Notes: a model not told the origin generated them from the sequence alone. DNA of 18,546 nt from Hydrogenophilales bacterium (GCA_016719465.1 JADJYY010000035.1:1-18546), one strand, 5' to 3'. Counted from the stretch's first letter, positions 1-6,586 are shown. Numbers and translations: made by a program.

Positions 1-1430
1 AACAGGTCGACCCCCAAGCGGAACGCAACGCGCGCGAACTCGGGCGCGCTCAACCATGAGCCGCCTCGCGTCACCCGCGCATCACAGCGACCAGTCTCCC
101 AGGCGCCACCATCCTTTGGCGCCCCCGCGTAGCTGTCATTCCTGCAATCCTGGGTCCACTCCACGACATTGCCAACCATGTCGTGCAGCCCGAATCGGTT
201 GGCAGTAAAGCTGCCAACTAGCGCGGTCTGCTTTCCGCCCCACTGGCTGGAACTGCGAAAATTCTCGGTGTTGGTTCCGGGCACGTCGCCCCAAGGGTAG
301 CGCGTGCTCGTCCCGGCACGGGCGGCGTATTCCCATTCGGCCTCAGAAAGGAGGCGGTAGGATTTTCCCATCTGCTTCGACAGCCATTGTGCGTAAGCTC
401 TGGCATCCTCCCAACTCACATTGATCACAGGCCGGCGCCCGCGGCCCCAGCCCTCATCTGCGGGTTGATGTCCGCAGCCGCCGGCAGAGACACAAGCATC
501 CCATTGTTCGAAGGTCACTTCGTACTTTCCGATTGCAAAAGGACGTGCGATGGTCACCCGGTGTTGCGGACCTTCGTTCGTTTGCCGCCCCTCCTCGGAT
601 TCCGGCGAACCCATGACAAAGCTTCCTGCCGGAATGGCTATCATCTCGGGGCATTGATCACAGTCGCGGAACGCTTCTCCGACGTTTGGAGCTGGCGGAA
701 GAAGCAGCCTTGTCGTTGCTGCCGGATCCCGAGCTGTCGATGCTGACGGCTCAATAAAAGGAGTCTGCAGCGGCGATTCGAGCCGCTGCAGATTCGAAAT
801 GACGATGAGGAGAAGTAGCCCGACCATAGCGGCAATGCCCATGGGCAGTTTCAGGCTTGCCACTGACCGCTTGCCACCTTCCGCGTTTACCGCGGCGGCC
901 GCCAGCCTGGAGGAGTTCTCCTTCTGTCGCCCCGGTGCCAAATACGCCTGATCGAGCCCGGACACCTGTCGCAGGTGCACCACAAGTTCATCAACGTCCT
1001 TTGCCCAGTGGCGCGTCGTGAACGTGAAAGCCTGCCGTCGCGCGAGCGGCCGTAGCGCCTCTGGCAGGTCGTCCGCAGAGGGCATGTCGGCGTTGCCCAC
1101 CAGCACAGGAAACACGCGCACGTCCTTGCAACTCAGGCTCTCCACAACCTCGCGGCGCACCCAGTCGTCTGGAAGATCGAGGCGGCGGCGCCCCCTGATA
1201 TCCTTGGCCGAGAGCCAACCCGGGCCGATGACGACTATCACCACCGCGCAGTTGTCCAGCCCTGCCTGCAGTGCATCGACGAAGTCCGCGCCCGGGTCGA
1301 TACTGGCGATGTCATGGAATACCTGCTGTGGTGCAAATCTGCGCCGTAGATCCTCGGCAAGATGCAGGGCCGCTTGCTCGCTGTCCTCACGGCGGTAACT
1401 GATGAAGATACGGGAGCGCTCAGTCGTCAT
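1..1430 (-). CDS. TIR domain - transmembrane - formylglycine-synthase-like (SUMF1/FGE) protein, 3' end cut by window edge
   Basis: An open frame runs from ATG at 1430 to the left edge (about 476 codons, no stop), so the C-terminus is missing. Residues 5-140 form a TIR domain: RIFISYRRED at the start, a hydrophobic strand VVIVVIGPGW near 63-72, then DWVRREVVESL, which aligns with the catalytic-Glu helix of SARM1 (DWVHKEIVTAL); the matching residue here is Glu94. Residues about 195-212 form one membrane helix. From about 262 there is an FGE-sulfatase domain: MIAIPAGSFVMGS, IGKYEVT, LLSEAEWEYAARAG, MVGNVVEWT and GGSW near the edge. The visible part lacks the cysteine pair of true formylglycine-generating enzymes, so a ligand-sensing role is more likely than sulfatase activation. 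A simple model puts the TIR domain in the cytoplasm and the FGE fold in the periplasm. The start lies inside the 3' end of the HigA-like gene (11-bp overlap), implying translational coupling. NAD cleavage and defence are inference. Confidence 0.9.
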   Translation of the reverse strand, partial: MTTERSRIFISYRREDSEQAALHLAEDLRRRFAPQQVFHDIASIDPGADFVDALQAGLDNCAVVIVVIGPGWLSAKDIRGRRRLDLPDDWVRREVVESLSCKDVRVFPVLVGNADMPSADDLPEALRPLARRQAFTFTTRHWAKDVDELVVHLRQVSGLDQAYLAPGRQKENSSRLAAAAVNAEGGKRSVASLKLPMGIAAMVGLLLLIVISNLQRLESPLQTPFIEPSASTARDPAATTRLLLPPAPNVGEAFRDCDQCPEMIAIPAGSFVMGSPESEEGRQTNEGPQHRVTIARPFAIGKYEVTFEQWDACVSAGGCGHQPADEGWGRGRRPVINVSWEDARAYAQWLSKQMGKSYRLLSEAEWEYAARAGTSTRYPWGDVPGTNTENFRSSSQWGGKQTALVGSFTANRFGLHDMVGNVVEWTQDCRNDSYAGAPKDGGAWETGRCDARVTRGGSWLSAPEFARVAFRLGVDL

Positions 1431-1746
1431 GTCGTTCACCGGTTGCCATTTCCGTATGAAAGGTCCGAATCCTCGGTGCGATTTTTTCCTTCATTTCTCG
1501 CAGCACCACGCGCATGTCGTATTCGCTTTGCAGATTCAGCCAAAAACGCGGTTCCATGTTGAAAAACAGGCCCAGGCGCAACGCGGTATCTGCGGTGATG
1601 GGGCGGCGGCCACTGACTAGGCCGCTGATTCGGCTTGGCGAAACATCGATGTCGCTGGCGAGTCTGCGGGCGCTGATGTGGAGGGGTGTCAGGAAGTCCT
1701 CAAGGAGGATTGCCCCAGGATGGATTTCGTTAAGCAGTTCAGCCAT
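1420..1746 (-). CDS. HigA-family HTH (XRE) antitoxin-like regulator
   Basis: A 108-residue protein of the HigA addiction-module antidote family. It opens with the family signature around IHPGAILLEDFLTPL, followed by an XRE helix-turn-helix (SARRLASDIDVSPSRISGLV) and the typical tail ITADTALRLGLFFNMEPRFWLNLQ. The family binds operator DNA and usually neutralises an upstream HigB RNase; no HigB frame is present, since the next gene upstream is prfC. I chose ATG 1746 because it matches family N-termini and has GGGAG 6 nt upstream. An in-frame ATG at 1812 has an even better GGGAGGT site and would add 22 residues, so that start remains possible. Its last 11 bp overlap the start of the TIR-TM-FGE gene, so it may regulate that gene; this is inference. 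Confidence 0.85.
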   Translation of the reverse strand: MAELLNEIHPGAILLEDFLTPLHISARRLASDIDVSPSRISGLVSGRRPITADTALRLGLFFNMEPRFWLNLQSEYDMRVVLREMKEKIAPRIRTFHTEMATGERHDD

Positions 1747-1895
1747 GTGGGGCTCCCAATTAGGGGCAAGGCGTGTTTTCTGTACTGTGGTGGAAACAGT
1801 GACGGCGGGCATGCCTACCTCCCTTTCTTCGTTTCCGGCAATCTACGCCGCCCTACGTGGGGTCGGCAAGCGACGGGCTGAACACATCCAGTTCC

Positions 1896-1963
1896 GTCGT
1901 TCCGGCGAAGGACGGAGTCCAGTGAAATCAATGATCTGGATCCCGGCTGGTGCCGGGTTACGA
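1896..1963. repeat. REP-like paired palindrome between prfC and the HigA-like gene
   Basis: The left half (GTCGTTCCGGCGAAGGACGG, then AGTCCAG) and the right half (CTGGATCCCGGC..GCCGGGTTACGA) are imperfect inverted copies of one another around a short AT-rich centre (1922-1937). Each half also contains its own small hairpin. This matches the general pattern of the dispersed GTCATTCCGGCG..CCGGAATCCAG palindromes seen in many proteobacteria. It starts 15 bp beyond the prfC stop codon and could protect or end the prfC transcript, although there is no clear U-tract. Confidence 0.6.
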
Positions 1964-1977
1964 ATCAGTCAGCCAAG

Positions 1978-3606
1978 TTACCCCAACTGCTGCCCGTGCT
2001 CCCGGGTGTTGTGGAATTTCACCCGGGGCCAGCGCTCCATGGCCAGGCTCAGGTTCACGTGGTTGTCGGCCAGGTACACCAGGTTGTCGTCCACGTCGCG
2101 GGCCAGGCGCATCTGCTGGGCCTTCACGAACTCGGCCAGGTGGGCCGGGTCGTCGCAGGTGACCCAGCGGGCGGTGTGGATGCCGGCGGGCTGGAAGATG
2201 GCGTCGACGCCATATTCGGTCTTGAGGCGGTGTTCCACCACCTCGAACTGGAGCTGGCCCACGGCGCCCAGCAGCAGGTTGCTGTCCACCAGGGGCGCGA
2301 ATACCTGGATGGCGCCTTCCTCGCCCAACTCGCGCAGGCCCTTCTGCAATTGCTTGGACTTGAGCGGGTCGCGCAGGCGCGGCTTGCTGAAGAGATCAGG
2401 GGCGAAGTAGGGGATGCCCTTGTAGTGCAGGGATTCGCCCTCGGTGAGCACGTCGCCGATCTGGAGCTGGCCGTGGTTGTGGATGCCGATGATGTCGCCG
2501 GCGTAGGCCTCCTCCATGCGGGAGCGCTCGTTGGCCATGAACACCACGGCGTTGGCGATCTTGATTTCCTTGTTGGTGCGGCGCTGCTTCACCTTCATGC
2601 CCGGCGTGTACTGGCCGGAGCAGACCCGGAAGAAGGCGATGCGGTCCCGGTGGTTGGGGTCCATGTTGGCCTGGATCTTGAAGACGAAGCCGGTGAAGGG
2701 CGGTTCCGCCGGCTCGACGTAGCGGCTGCCCGTGGGCGTGTCGGCGGCCCGGGGCTGGGGCGGCGGCGCCCAGTCCTTCAGCGCGCGCAGGATTTCCCGC
2801 ACGCCGAAGTTGTTGATGGCGGAGCCGAAGAACACCGGGGTCTGCCTGCCCTTGAGGAAGTCGTCCAGGTGGAAGGCCGCGCCGGCGCCGCGCACCAGTT
2901 CGATCTCGCCGTCCATGGTGGAGAACTCCATGGGGTATTGGGCGCGCAGTTCTTCGATCTGGGCGCCACGCAGGGTTTCGAACTCCTGGCCGGCCTTTTC
3001 CCTCGCCGGGGCGAAGCGCAGCACCTCGTCGTTGAGCAGGTGATAGACGCCCTGGAAACGCTTGCCCATGCCGATGGGCCAGGTCACCGGGGCGCAGTGG
3101 ATCTTGAGGACGGACTCGATCTCGTCCAGCAATTCCAGGGGTTCCCGCACCTCCCGGTCCATCTTGTTGATGAAGGTGATGATGGGCGTGTCGCGCAGGC
3201 GGCAGACCTCCAGCAGCTTGATGGTCTGCTCTTCCACGCCCTTGGCCGCGTCCACCACCATGACCGCCGCGTCCACGGCGGTGAGCACCCGGTAGGTGTC
3301 TTCCGAGAAGTCCTTGTGGCCCGGGGTGTCCAGCAGGTTGATGACGCAGTCGTCGTAGCCGAACTGCATGACCGAACTGGCCACCGAGATGCCGCGCTGC
3401 TTCTCCACCTCCAGCCAGTCGGAGGTGGCGTACTTGCCCGACTTGCGCGCCTTCACCGTGCCGGCCATCTGGATGGCGCCGCCGAACAGCAGCAGCTTTT
3501 CCGTGAGGGTGGTCTTGCCCGCGTCCGGGTGGGAGATGATGGCGAAGGTGCGCCGCTTGGCGACCTGGCGGGCGATGTGTGGCAAGAGCGGAGAGTCGGG
3601 GTTCAT
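1978..3606 (-). CDS. prfC: Peptide chain release factor 3 (RF3)
   Basis: A translational GTPase of 542 residues, close to the usual RF3 length of about 530. RF3 recycles RF1 or RF2 from the ribosome after peptide release, using GTP, in the cytosol. The G domain is at the N-terminus: P-loop SHPDAGKT at 25-32, the switch region around EVEKQRGISV, DTPGH at 93-97 and NKMD at 147-150. The EF-Tu-like domain 2 and the RF3 C-terminal domain follow, ending near KFHNTREHGQQLG. The ATG at 3606 matches the family N-terminus but has no clear Shine-Dalgarno sequence. It is followed by the REP-like palindrome and preceded by a stretch with three GC-rich hairpins, so it is probably transcribed on its own. 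A long open frame on the opposite strand is a shadow of this GC-rich gene. Confidence 0.97.
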   Translation of the reverse strand: MNPDSPLLPHIARQVAKRRTFAIISHPDAGKTTLTEKLLLFGGAIQMAGTVKARKSGKYATSDWLEVEKQRGISVASSVMQFGYDDCVINLLDTPGHKDFSEDTYRVLTAVDAAVMVVDAAKGVEEQTIKLLEVCRLRDTPIITFINKMDREVREPLELLDEIESVLKIHCAPVTWPIGMGKRFQGVYHLLNDEVLRFAPAREKAGQEFETLRGAQIEELRAQYPMEFSTMDGEIELVRGAGAAFHLDDFLKGRQTPVFFGSAINNFGVREILRALKDWAPPPQPRAADTPTGSRYVEPAEPPFTGFVFKIQANMDPNHRDRIAFFRVCSGQYTPGMKVKQRRTNKEIKIANAVVFMANERSRMEEAYAGDIIGIHNHGQLQIGDVLTEGESLHYKGIPYFAPDLFSKPRLRDPLKSKQLQKGLRELGEEGAIQVFAPLVDSNLLLGAVGQLQFEVVEHRLKTEYGVDAIFQPAGIHTARWVTCDDPAHLAEFVKAQQMRLARDVDDNLVYLADNHVNLSLAMERWPRVKFHNTREHGQQLG

Positions 3607-3629
3607 ATGGATAGTGCTGAGGTTTTGCT

Positions 3630-3764
3630 CCCTTCCCCGTCGGGGGAGGGATGGGGAGAGGGAAAAACCTGGTTCGCGCCCAGGAATTCTCCCCCTCCTA
3701 ACCTCCCCCGCTTGCGGGGGAGGAACTCACGCCCTCCCCGTTTACGGGGAGGGTTGGGGTGGGG
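3630..3764. repeat. Cluster of GC-rich hairpins (CCCTCCCCGy type)
   Basis: Three hairpins lie between the Tim44-like gene and prfC. Positions 3630-3650 form an imperfect hairpin (CCCTTCCCCG/CGGGGGAGGG). Positions 3702-3723 form a perfect 10-bp stem with a TT loop (CCTCCCCCGC/GCGGGGGAGG). Positions 3732-3753 form another perfect 10-bp stem with a TT loop (CCCTCCCCGT/ACGGGGAGGG), followed by TTGGGGTGGGG. The shared core and loop suggest copies of one dispersed repeat. They could act as mRNA-end hairpins for the Tim44-like gene, but no U-tract follows. Confidence 0.7.
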
Positions 3765-3770
3765 AGGATA

Positions 3771-4619
3771 TCAACCGTTCTGCTGGATGCCGGCCACCAG
3801 CCAGCCGCCCTTGCCCTGGGCGGGTTTGGTCAGGTGCCAGATCTCGTCGAAGGCTTCGGCGGTCTCGCTGTCTTCCTTCAGCATGCCGTGGAAACGCACG
3901 CTGACCAGGTGGCGGTTGCCTTCTTCCGTCGCGTCCAGTACATCGGCGTCGAGCAGGGTGACTTCGGTGCGCTGGGTGGCGCCTTTCCGTTCGTCGATGT
4001 CCAGCTTGATCTCGGCGTACATCTCGGGGGTGGTGAATTCCCGGATGTCATCCAGGTTGCCGGCGTCGTTGGCGGCCTGCATGCGCAGGAAGTTGACCTT
4101 GGCCTGGCGGGTGAAGGCTTCGGCGTCGAAACCTTCGGGCAGGGGCGCGGCCTGGGCCATGGTGGCGGATACGGAGCCCGGCATGGCCTGTGGCGCGTCG
4201 AAGCGGACGGGTTGGCCCGGGTTCCCGGCGCCGGCGTATTGCATGGGACGGGCGGCGGCCGGCCGGTTGCGGGCCATGAACCAGCGCACCAGGAAGATGG
4301 CGGCCATGGCCAGCAGGGCCAGCATCAGGAAATTGGCCATTTCCTCGCCGAAACCCAGGTGGGAAGCCAGGGCGGCCAGGCCCAGGCCGGCGGCGAGCCC
4401 GGCGATGGGGCCCATCCAGGAACGTTTCTGGGGTGTTTGCGGGGCGGCGCCGGGTTGGGGCTTGGCGGGAGTCTGGGGCGCGGCGTCCCGCTTCATGAAA
4501 TTATTGTCCCGCTGCATGCCGGAATTGCGGCCGCCACCCAGGCGCCGGGCTTCGGCATCGGGCACGACGATGGCGAGACTGATGAACAGGGCGAACAGGG
4601 CAAGGAGGAAGTGTTTCAT
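3771..4619 (-). CDS. Tim44-like domain membrane protein
   Basis: 282 residues from ATG 4619. Residues 1-24 look like a signal peptide ending near PDAEA. A Gly/Arg/Asn-rich and Pro/Gln-rich linker follows (25-66), then hydrophobic stretches at about 69-90 and 95-115. A Tim44-like domain occupies about 160-282 (FDAEAFTRQAKVNFLRMQ, NLDDIREFTTPEMYAEI, DEIWHLTKP, GGWLVAGIQQ). This is the bacterial arrangement of secretion signal, low-complexity linker, membrane segment and Tim44 fold. The fold is related to the mitochondrial import factor Tim44, but the bacterial role is not settled; a membrane-associated scaffold or binding function is likely. An upstream in-frame ATG would extend the protein through non-coding DNA and the MITE, so I rejected it. 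The ribosome site is weak (GGAG about 12 nt upstream). The MITE lies about 100 bp upstream and could affect expression. Confidence 0.9.
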   Translation of the reverse strand: MKHFLLALFALFISLAIVVPDAEARRLGGGRNSGMQRDNNFMKRDAAPQTPAKPQPGAAPQTPQKRSWMGPIAGLAAGLGLAALASHLGFGEEMANFLMLALLAMAAIFLVRWFMARNRPAAARPMQYAGAGNPGQPVRFDAPQAMPGSVSATMAQAAPLPEGFDAEAFTRQAKVNFLRMQAANDAGNLDDIREFTTPEMYAEIKLDIDERKGATQRTEVTLLDADVLDATEEGNRHLVSVRFHGMLKEDSETAEAFDEIWHLTKPAQGKGGWLVAGIQQNG

Positions 4620-4714
4620 GTGGCGATGAGCTCCAAAAAATTGATGTGACATTCTAACCGCTGGAAAGGTTGCGTCCTTTCCGCTGGCTGCAAGGGGGGA
4701 TGAACAGGGTGCTG

Positions 4715-4876
4715 AAAATAAAGGCTCAGTTCGCGTTTTGTGGGGGGGGGGGGGTGTTGGTGGTGGTTGTCTTCCCCCTTTGTAAAGGGGGGACGGTGCC
4801 GCTCCCCCTTTAAAGGGGGACCTACTTTTGGCCAACTCCGTCCATCACTCGTTAACGCGAACTGAGCCAAAATAAA
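4715..4876. mobile_element. 146-bp MITE-like element with 15-bp TIRs and an 8-bp target duplication
   Basis: Perfect 15-bp inverted repeats GGCTCAGTTCGCGTT (4723-4737) and AACGCGAACTGAGCC (4854-4868) bound a 146-bp non-coding segment. Immediately outside are perfect 8-bp direct repeats AAAATAAA (4715-4722 and 4869-4876), as expected of a target-site duplication. The interior holds a run of 13 G and two CCCCCTTT/AAAGGGGG hairpins but no plausible coding frame. Ends starting GGCTC with an 8-bp AT-rich duplication recall ISL3-type elements, but that family assignment is inference. Together with the flanking bases it fills the 301-bp gap between the Tim44-like gene and the repeat-protein gene. 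Confidence 0.8.
4774..4819. repeat. Two CCCCCTTT-AAAGGGGG hairpins inside the MITE
   Basis: Positions 4774-4791 read CCCCCTTT, GT, AAAGGGGG. Positions 4804-4819 are the perfect 16-bp palindrome CCCCCTTTAAAGGGGG. The same arms recur at 6534-6552 and at the right edge of the window, so this is a short dispersed palindromic family. Confidence 0.75.
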
Positions 4877-4903
4877 CGCGGCGAGGGGGATGCCCTCGCC
4901 GCG
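4869..4903 (-). terminator. Rho-independent terminator of the repeat-protein gene
   Basis: An 11-bp perfect stem (CGCGGCGAGGG at 4877-4887, CCCTCGCCGCG at 4893-4903) with a 5-nt loop is followed on the minus strand by TTTATTTT (4876-4869). It starts 18 bp past the stop codon of the gene ending at 4921. The U-tract is also the right copy of the MITE target duplication, so the element appears to have inserted at the end of this terminator while leaving it intact. Confidence 0.85.
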
Positions 4904-4920
4904 GGAGGAAAGGAAGCGGC

Positions 4921-5607
4921 TTACTTCACGACCGGCGCGCCGGGCATGATGGGCATGGGCACCATCATCGGCATGGGGGCGCCGTAGGCGGGAACCCGAA
5001 TCAGGCTGTTCATGGTGGGGCCGTAGGACTGGGGACTGGCCATGCCGCCCATCCAGGCGCCGTACCAGTTGGGGTTCATCGGCGCGGTGGCCATGCTGGT
5101 GACCTGGGGGCTCGCCGGCGCCGTGGCCCAGCGTGCCAGGACGTTGGGGTTGAGCGCGTTCATCGCGGTGCCCAGGAGCTTGGGATCCATGGGCAGCATC
5201 ATCCAGCGCATCAGCTTGTTGGGGTCGGTCAACACCGTCTGGAGCGCGGCGATGAACTGGGGATCGACCAGGGCCTGGCTCCACGCGGCGATCACGGCGG
5301 GGTCCATGGCCCTGGCGAAGTTGCCGTAGGCGCGGGGATCCATCAGGCTGGAAACCGACTGGGTATACAGGGCCGGGTCCATCATCGCCGCGAGGGCGGA
5401 GGTCGCGAAGGTGGGCTCGCTGACGGCATTGAGGGCGGCCATGAACTTCTTCGGGTCGGCCATCATCTCGGCGTTGCGGGTGAAATCGGCCATGTACCGG
5501 ACCCAGGCGTCGGTGTTCTGGGGGATGTCGGAAGCCGGCGCGTCGGCGGCCAGGGCGGCGGCGGGCGTGGTCAGCGCGAGGGTGATGAGGATATTGCGAA
5601 GTTTCAT
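4921..5607 (-). CDS. Exported protein of twelve ~13-residue [D/N/S]P repeats with Met/Pro-rich tail; function unknown
   Basis: 228 residues. ATG 5607 is preceded by AGGAGA at a good distance, and the first 20 residues (MKLRNILITLALTTPAAALA) form a clear signal peptide. Residues 51-203 can be cut into twelve consecutive units of 12-13 residues, each starting with DP, EP, NP or SP and continuing as a short amphipathic helix, for example DPALYTQSVSSLM, DPAVIAAWSQALV, DPQFIAALQTVLT and DPNKLMRWMMLPM. This suggests a short-helix solenoid. The C-terminus (about 204-228) is rich in Met and Pro (GAPMPMMVPMPIMPGAP). I do not recognise a named family. The mature protein should be periplasmic or surface-exposed. 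It has its own terminator and is divergent from tatD. Metal binding by the Met-rich tail is only a possibility. Confidence 0.8.
   Translation of the reverse strand: MKLRNILITLALTTPAAALAADAPASDIPQNTDAWVRYMADFTRNAEMMADPKKFMAALNAVSEPTFATSALAAMMDPALYTQSVSSLMDPRAYGNFARAMDPAVIAAWSQALVDPQFIAALQTVLTDPNKLMRWMMLPMDPKLLGTAMNALNPNVLARWATAPASPQVTSMATAPMNPNWYGAWMGGMASPQSYGPTMNSLIRVPAYGAPMPMMVPMPIMPGAPVVK
4999..5457 (-). repeat. Coding region of the 13-residue repeat array
   Basis: This stretch encodes residues 51-203 of the exported protein: twelve units in tandem with a nearly constant 12-13 codon period and a conserved Pro at position 2. The DNA copies are diverged, so the periodicity is visible mainly at protein level. 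Confidence 0.7.
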
Positions 5608-5771
5608 GTTGTCTCCTGTCAGCCTGTTGATGTGGCGGATATTGTTCGACATCGCCATGAATGGACGCTTGCCGTCGCCGGATTGTGCCGCGATATTGCC
5701 GGGAGGGCACGAATTTCTCGGTGGGGAAAAATGGTGCGGCAATTTCGAGTTGAGGCAATATTCGTTTCGCC

Positions 5772-6584
5772 ATGAATGCCCTGATCGATACCCACTGTCA
5801 CCTGGATGCCGGCGAGTTCGACCGGGACCGGGACGCGGCCTTCGCGCGGGCGCGCGCGGCGGGCGTGGCGACCCAGGTCGTTCCGGCCGTGACCCGGGCC
5901 AATTTCGCTGACGTGGCCGCCACCTGCGAGCGCTATCCCGGCTGCCTGCCGGCCTGGGGCTTGCATCCCATCTACATCCCCGTCCACCGTGACGACCACC
6001 TGGCGGCGCTACGCGCCCAGATCGCGGCCTGGCGGCCGGTGGCGGTGGGCGAGATCGGCCTGGACCTGTTCGTGCCGGAACTGGATTTCGCCACCCAGGA
6101 AAAGTTTTACCTGGAGCAACTGAAAATCGCTCGGGACTACGACTTGCCGGTGCTGCTCCACTGCCGCCGCGCCAATGACCAGATACTGAAGCACCTGCGC
6201 CGCATCCCGGTGAGGGGCGGCATCGCCCACGCCTTCAACGGCAGCGACCAGCAGGCGGAGGCTTTCATCAAGCTGGGCTTCAAGCTGGGCTTCGGCGGCG
6301 CCTTTACCTGGGAGCGCGCCTCCAACCTGCGCCGGCTGGCGCGGGAACTGCCCCTGGAGGCCATCGTGCTGGAGACCGACAGCCCGGATATTCCGCCCCG
6401 GTGGGTGGGCAAGGGACGCAACGAGCCGGCGGAGCTGGCGCGCATCGCCGGGGCTCTGGCGGAATTACGAGGCTTGTCCGTGGAAGAGGTCGCAAAGGCA
6501 ACCACCGCCAACGCGCTCGATGTGCTGCAACTCCCCCCTTTATCAAAGGGGGAAGAAAACCCTCCACCGGAACATTCCCGGTAG
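5772..6584 (+). CDS. TatD-family metal-dependent hydrolase (DNase)
   Basis: 270 residues with an amidohydrolase-type TIM-barrel. Metal and active-site residues are all present: HCH at 8-10, Glu94 in GEIGLD, His130 in LLHCRR, His153 in AHAFNG and Asp203 in ETDSPDIPP. TatD-family enzymes are cytosolic metal-dependent nucleases (DNA 3'-end processing and quality-control roles); the exact substrate of this member is unknown. The normal family C-terminus falls near TTANALDVLQL (244-254). The last 16 residues (PPLSKG..PEHSR) are an unusual tail encoded by a dispersed CCCCCTTT/AAAGGGGG hairpin and the bases after it. The stop codon lies 2 nt before the next gene, so the two are probably co-transcribed. 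No strong Shine-Dalgarno is visible before ATG 5772. Confidence 0.93.
   Translation: MNALIDTHCHLDAGEFDRDRDAAFARARAAGVATQVVPAVTRANFADVAATCERYPGCLPAWGLHPIYIPVHRDDHLAALRAQIAAWRPVAVGEIGLDLFVPELDFATQEKFYLEQLKIARDYDLPVLLHCRRANDQILKHLRRIPVRGGIAHAFNGSDQQAEAFIKLGFKLGFGGAFTWERASNLRRLARELPLEAIVLETDSPDIPPRWVGKGRNEPAELARIAGALAELRGLSVEEVAKATTANALDVLQLPPLSKGEENPPPEHSR
6534..6552. repeat. CCCCCTTT-ATC-AAAGGGGG hairpin within the tatD-like coding end
   Basis: An 8-bp perfect stem with a 3-nt loop, the same arms as the hairpins inside the MITE and at the right window edge. It is read through as codons 255-260 of the TatD-family gene (residues PPLSKG). Confidence 0.75.
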
Positions 6585-6586
6585 CC

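Noticed and set aside
1813..1977. A HigB toxin gene upstream of the HigA-like gene
   Set aside because: Only about 165 bp separate the genes. The space holds a REP-like palindrome and no toxin-like frame.
1996..4629. 877-codon open frame on the plus strand
   Set aside because: It lies antisense to prfC and the Tim44-like gene and is rich in Val, Gly, His, Leu and Gln as expected of a shadow of GC-rich codons. It has no recognisable domain and crosses the intergenic hairpins.
4620..4835. N-terminal extension of the Tim44-like gene to an ATG at 4835
   Set aside because: The extra residues are encoded by the MITE and its poly-G run. The signal peptide begins at the Met at 4619, so the extension is non-coding.
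6401..6586. Longer start for the phosphatidyltransferase gene
   Set aside because: It would overlap the TatD-family gene by about 180 bp in another frame, and the family N-terminus begins at 6587.
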